From Desulfosporosinus sp. (GTDB lineage Bacteria; Bacillota; Desulfitobacteriia; Desulfitobacteriales; Desulfitobacteriaceae), in the NCBI GenBank assembly GCA_031292055.1, contig JARLHV010000170.1:62001-126000 (forward strand): a DNA stretch of 64,000 bases. Reading direction: 5' to 3'. Positions 60,707-64,000 of the stretch are shown piece by piece. Both the position numbers and the translations under genes were made by a program. Each line of letters starts with the position of its first letter. The first letter of the stretch is position 1. The notes below the pieces were generated by a model. It made no database searches, was not told where the DNA came from, and saw only the letters and a program-made list of their open reading frames with translations.

Positions 60707-62794
60707 TTATTGAAAGCCAAGAGCCAGACCACCGTGAAAAACAAGCCAACCCATGATAAAACTGAGAATCAGATTATAAGCAACCCCAAAGCTGGTCCAG
60801 CCTAAGCTTCCGGATTCCTTATATGTTGTAACAACCGAGGCCAGACAAGGAATATAAAGCATATAAACCACCAAGAATGTGTACGCTCGCAACGGAGTCA
60901 TGGCTCCTGTCATGGCCTGAGCAATAGATTGCGATGCATCTGCTGCGACGCCGTACAAAATGCCCAGGGTCGATAATGTCGTTTCTTTAGCAGTGAACCC
61001 AAAAACGATCGCCACCATGATCCGCCAGTCAAATCCTAAAGGGCCTCCGATAAACGATAACCAACCTCCCATTTTTCCTGCCCACGTTGCGTTCATAGGA
61101 ACCCCTTGTGGATACGAGCTTAGTGCCCAGACCACAATCGACGCCACTAAAATAAACGTCCAAGCCCTTCTGAGAAAAGAATATGTTTTCTGCCAGGTTG
61201 GTAACAACACATTGCGCAAGGTGGGGATATGATACAAAGGCAGTTCCATGACAAAAGCTGAACGTTCTGTTTGCTTGACAACTCTTCTGAAGAAAAGTGC
61301 CGAAAACATCACCAGGATCATGCTTAACAGCAAAAGACTGAGCATAACGACAGATCCTCGAGAACCTGGGAAGAATGCTGCCACGACAGCGCTCATGACC
61401 CCTAAACGCGGGACACAGGGAATCAACGGATTTATAAGCATGGTAATCAAACGGTCTTTGGGATCTTCTAAGGTTCGTGTAGCCATAATTCCTGGAACAT
61501 TACATCCAAAGCCAGAAACCAAGGAAAAAAACGATTTGCCATGCAACCCCATCAGTTGCATAAACCGATCTCCTAGAAACGCTGCCCGCGCTAAATAACC
61601 ACTATCTTGCATAAAAGAAAAAAAGGCAAAGAATATAGCAATTTGAGGAACAAACGCTAAAACAGCACCAACCCCCGCGAAGATCCCATCCCGTACCAAA
61701 CTCTGGACAAAGTCAGGAACACGGCCCCATTGTAATAAACGCACAACGACATTAGCCGCCCATGCCATACCTTGCGAAACAGCACCACCTATCGGTGCAC
61801 TGGCAACAAAAGAACCCCAAAACACTACGGCCAAAACCGCAAACATAATGGGGTAACCCCAAATCGGGGAAAGAACCCATCGATCTAATAAATCTGTCCA
61901 CGTAGGTTTCGAGGGATTTTCGTGCGCTCTAAACTTTGGTAGAATCTGAGAGATATATTTATATTTGGCGTCCGCAAAGGCCATCTCAAAATGATCCTTG
62001 CTCCACCCTTCTGCTTCATAGGCTTGAAGTAAGGCCTCTCCTGGAAGTACTGTCGTTTTTTGAAGTTCGTAATTTATTGCATCTCCCGGATCACAGCAAG
62101 AATCCTTATCAGTACTTTTTCGGGACTTCGTAGGGATTGTCTTCCACTCTTGCCCTATTTCCGGATCTCTCTCTAAACGTTTAAGAGCTAACCATCGCAA
62201 TGGATACTTTGTTGCCCAAGGCGTATCCACCAACAGATCTTCCATTGCCTGTATCCTTTGTTCAAGTTCTTCTGGATAAGAAACTTCACCTGGTAAAGGA
62301 TCCTGCTTCAGTGTTCCTACCCGAATAGCTTCCGTTAAGAATTCCTCGATCCCTTTTCCTTTAGCCGCAACAATTTCAACCACCGGAACCTTTAAGGCCA
62401 AGGCTAACTCAGCGGTCTGGATGGTAATACCAGCGGTCTGTGCCAAATCCATCATATTTAAGCCAATAACAACCCGAGGCGCAAGTTCCAGAATCTGCAG
62501 AACTAAGTAGAGATTGCGTTCGATATTTGAAGCATCAACCATCGCCATTATGACATCCGGTTTTTCACGGAGAATATATTCACGTGTAATAATCTCTTCT
62601 TGAGAGTAGGCTGTCAAACTATAGGTTCCAGGAAGATCAACCAGTTCAATTTCCTGATTAGCCCTTTGGATCAAACCAGATTTCCGTTCAACAGTTTTTC
62701 CAGCCCAGTTTCCAACCTGTTGGTTGGAGCCAGTTAAGGCGTTAAAAACCGTACTTTTTCCAACATTAGGATTTCCCATCAGTGCTATCTTCAT
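60707..62794 (-). CDS. feoB: Ferrous iron transporter FeoB
   Basis: A 695-residue Fe(II) permease. The N-terminal G-protein domain has GNPNVGKSTVFNALTG (G1), DLPGTYSL (G3) and LNMMD (G4), followed by a GDI-like helical domain, and two gate regions with Cys such as SGFGCNVPGIMATRTL and PLIPCVPRLGVMSAVVAAFF. About ten helices follow from residue 320. AGAAGGAGGCGG precedes the ATG. It lies between feoA (91 bases apart) and the feoC-like gene. Full length. Confidence 0.95.
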   Translation of the reverse strand: MKIALMGNPNVGKSTVFNALTGSNQQVGNWAGKTVERKSGLIQRANQEIELVDLPGTYSLTAYSQEEIITREYILREKPDVIMAMVDASNIERNLYLVLQILELAPRVVIGLNMMDLAQTAGITIQTAELALALKVPVVEIVAAKGKGIEEFLTEAIRVGTLKQDPLPGEVSYPEELEQRIQAMEDLLVDTPWATKYPLRWLALKRLERDPEIGQEWKTIPTKSRKSTDKDSCCDPGDAINYELQKTTVLPGEALLQAYEAEGWSKDHFEMAFADAKYKYISQILPKFRAHENPSKPTWTDLLDRWVLSPIWGYPIMFAVLAVVFWGSFVASAPIGGAVSQGMAWAANVVVRLLQWGRVPDFVQSLVRDGIFAGVGAVLAFVPQIAIFFAFFSFMQDSGYLARAAFLGDRFMQLMGLHGKSFFSLVSGFGCNVPGIMATRTLEDPKDRLITMLINPLIPCVPRLGVMSAVVAAFFPGSRGSVVMLSLLLLSMILVMFSALFFRRVVKQTERSAFVMELPLYHIPTLRNVLLPTWQKTYSFLRRAWTFILVASIVVWALSSYPQGVPMNATWAGKMGGWLSFIGGPLGFDWRIMVAIVFGFTAKETTLSTLGILYGVAADASQSIAQAMTGAMTPLRAYTFLVVYMLYIPCLASVVTTYKESGSLGWTSFGVAYNLILSFIMGWLVFHGGLALGFQ

Positions 62795-62884
62795 GGCTTA
62801 GCCGCCTCCTTCTCTCCTGCTCTTTGATCATGTTCTAAGCGGCAAAACTCTAAAATCAAACTAAGTTTATCAAAAATGATGATT

Positions 62885-63151
62885 TTAACGACTTGCTAAT
62901 GGATGCTCGATCTGCTCCTGATATATCTCACTGACCTTAATTTTAGCACATTCTCCTCGGCGCATTGCTAAATAGTAACCTTTAAGGCGCACTTGAAGCG
63001 GACCGCCCCAAGGTGCACGACGAACGACTTCTAACTCAACCCCAGGGACGATACCCATATCCATCATCCGACGACGTAACGCTCCCCCACCTTCAATCTG
63101 TTCAACACACGCCCGTTCTCCGGGTTTTAAATCCCCTAAAAAGCGTTCCAT
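62885..63151 (-). CDS. feoA: FeoA domain protein
   Basis: An 88-residue FeoA, an SH3-like small protein that supports FeoB (MERFLGDLKPGERACVEQIEGGGALRRRMMDMGIVPGVELEVVRRAPWGGPLQVRLKGYYLAMRRGEC in outline; beta-barrel with conserved Gly). GGAGG before the ATG at 63149-63151 decides the start; a nominal ATG five codons upstream overlaps that ribosome site. It is the first gene of the feo operon. Confidence 0.93.
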   Translation of the reverse strand: MERFLGDLKPGERACVEQIEGGGALRRRMMDMGIVPGVELEVVRRAPWGGPLQVRLKGYYLAMRRGECAKIKVSEIYQEQIEHPLASR

Positions 63152-63171
63152 CGTTATTTCCTCCATTCAGG

Positions 63172-63224
63172 TGATAACCATTCTCAATGCAAGTGTTAAA
63201 AAAAGCAACTGAGAACTTATCTCA
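63172..63224 (-). promoter_or_regulatory. Candidate Fur boxes upstream of feoA
   Basis: TGATAACCATTCTCA (63172-63186) fits the 7-1-7 Fur pattern TGATAATnATTATCA with three mismatches when read as TGAGAATnGTTATCA on the minus strand. A second TGAGAACTTATCTCA (63210-63224) is palindromic in its outer five bases. Together they fit iron-dependent repression by Fur. Confidence 0.5.
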
Positions 63225-63361
63225 TTTGTATATAGCATACTATTCTTTCCCGACCTTGTCAATAGGAATTAATACCGCCTGTTGTAAGTATTATCCAACA
63301 GCCTAGTCCTCCTTAAGTTCCGTTGTGATGCCGCGCAGCGGCTTGAGGATTGCAACATCAA

Positions 63362-63391
63362 AAAAGGCCAAAGGTTACCCTTTGGCCTTTT
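63362..63391 (-). terminator. Terminator of the zinc-ribbon gene
   Basis: Arms AAAAGGCCAAAGG and CCTTTGGCCTTTT with a 4-base loop lie 10 bases after the stop, with T-rich sequence in the minus-strand arm. Confidence 0.85.
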
Positions 63392-63400
63392 GTTAATTTT

Positions 63401-63727
63401 TTAGTAACGACGCATGGATTGGAAACAATCGCGACAATATACTGGTTTTTCACCAGAAGGTTGGAAAGGAACTTCTGTTTGAACGCCGCAACTTGCGCAA
63501 ACTGCAGGAAACATTTGACGTTGCGGGCGACTACCATTACTACCGAAACTACCGCCGCCGTAATTATTACGACCTCCACCAGTTTGTTGCTTACGAGCTT
63601 GACGGCAAGCTGGGCAACGAGTTGGATCATTTTCGAATCCTTTTTCAGCATAGAAATCTTGCTCACTAGCTGAAAATACAAATTCTTGTCCGCAATCGCG
63701 GCATGTTAAAGTTTTGTCTTGAGCCAT
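63401..63727 (-). CDS. Zinc-ribbon protein with Gly/Asn-rich linker
   Basis: A 108-residue protein with four CxxC motifs: CRDC (about 9-12), CPAC (about 38-41), CASC (about 77-80) and CRDC (about 98-101), making two probable zinc ribbons separated by a Gly/Asn/Ser-rich linker (QQTGGGRNNYGGGSFGSNGS). The N-terminal ribbon (TLTCRDCGQEFVFSASEQDFYAEKGF) resembles zf-trcl/CxxC-type proteins. AAGGAGGAG precedes the ATG. Function unknown; nucleic acid binding is possible. Bases 63728-64000 upstream hold only AT-rich DNA and no gene. Confidence 0.85.
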   Translation of the reverse strand: MAQDKTLTCRDCGQEFVFSASEQDFYAEKGFENDPTRCPACRQARKQQTGGGRNNYGGGSFGSNGSRPQRQMFPAVCASCGVQTEVPFQPSGEKPVYCRDCFQSMRRY

Positions 63728-64000
63728 GATAACTCCTCCTTATTGGGTGTTCCTTGTACGCGTGGGATCCTCCACTAATTTTCATCCGTTCACCAAATAA
63801 GGTCAGAATTATTGGATTCCAATTTTAGCTAGGCCCATGTCTTAACAAGCACACGGTCAGTATAGCAGAGCGACCGCTTAGAAGCAACTAAACTTTCTCC
63901 AGAGATATTGCTTTTTGGACATCAATAGAGCATAGAGCAACTAAATCCAACTATAAAACTATTAAAGCAACAAAAATAATTGTCAATAAATATTAACGGC

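Overview
The window looks like chromosomal DNA from an anaerobic, spore-forming, low-GC Firmicute of the Desulfosporosinus/Desulfitobacterium type. Supporting signs are spo0A, PdaB, SpoVR and PrkA/YhbH (sporulation), futalosine-route menaquinone genes (mqnA, mqnE, a ubiE/menG-like methyltransferase), strong AGGAGG-type ribosome binding sites with many GTG/TTG starts, and a probable selenocysteine-encoding HesB-like gene. The genus is an inference from overall gene content. No prophage, intact insertion sequence, CRISPR array or rRNA was seen.

Layout. 1-8.0 kb: end of an amidohydrolase, a LysR regulator, a cyclophilin, two DedA proteins and the prkA-yhbH-spoVR operon. 8.1-13 kb: a small unknown protein, glnA, cobO coupled to an unknown gene, a TPR protein and a tiny membrane protein. 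13-21.5 kb: pdaB, a YitT-family protein, tRNA-Arg(CCG), a guanylate-kinase-like protein, an orphan peptide-binding lipoprotein, spo0A and psd-pssA. 21.5-31.5 kb: a DinG-type helicase/exonuclease, a lipoprotein, a broken pabA/pabB remnant followed by intact pabC, an FlhB-like/FliK-like pair, a phosphodiesterase and mqnE. 31.5-36.5 kb: uvrC, an NlpC/P60 hydrolase behind a c-di-AMP riboswitch, and a large structured RNA with its own promoter and terminator. 36.5-45.2 kb: a UPF0210/ACT pair, a HesB-like gene with an in-frame UGA, an HD hydrolase, pepF, pheA, and an unknown exported protein with a phosphodiester glycosidase. 45.4-51.4 kb: thrC, mgsA with a tautomerase, a GIY-YIG protein, mqnA, an FAH-family protein, nth and a TauE/SafE transporter. 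51.6-60.1 kb: PRC-barrel and repeat-bearing membrane proteins, a YigZ-family protein, small membrane proteins, a CBS protein, a KimA-like K+ transporter, the ubiE/menG-like gene and a PadR-MFS pair. 60.2-64 kb: a long nested palindrome, feoA-feoB-feoC-like with Fur-like sites, and a zinc-ribbon protein.

Most genes are on the minus strand in short operons closed by strong hairpins. Themes that recur across the window are sporulation (spo0A, prkA-yhbH-spoVR, pdaB), menaquinone synthesis split over three loci, iron handling (feo, HesB), and c-di-AMP-linked wall and potassium functions (riboswitch-NlpC, KimA-like). The most notable items are the HesB-like selenoprotein (38488-38817), the orphan approximately 600-nt structured RNA (35811-36389) and the decayed pabA/pabB locus.
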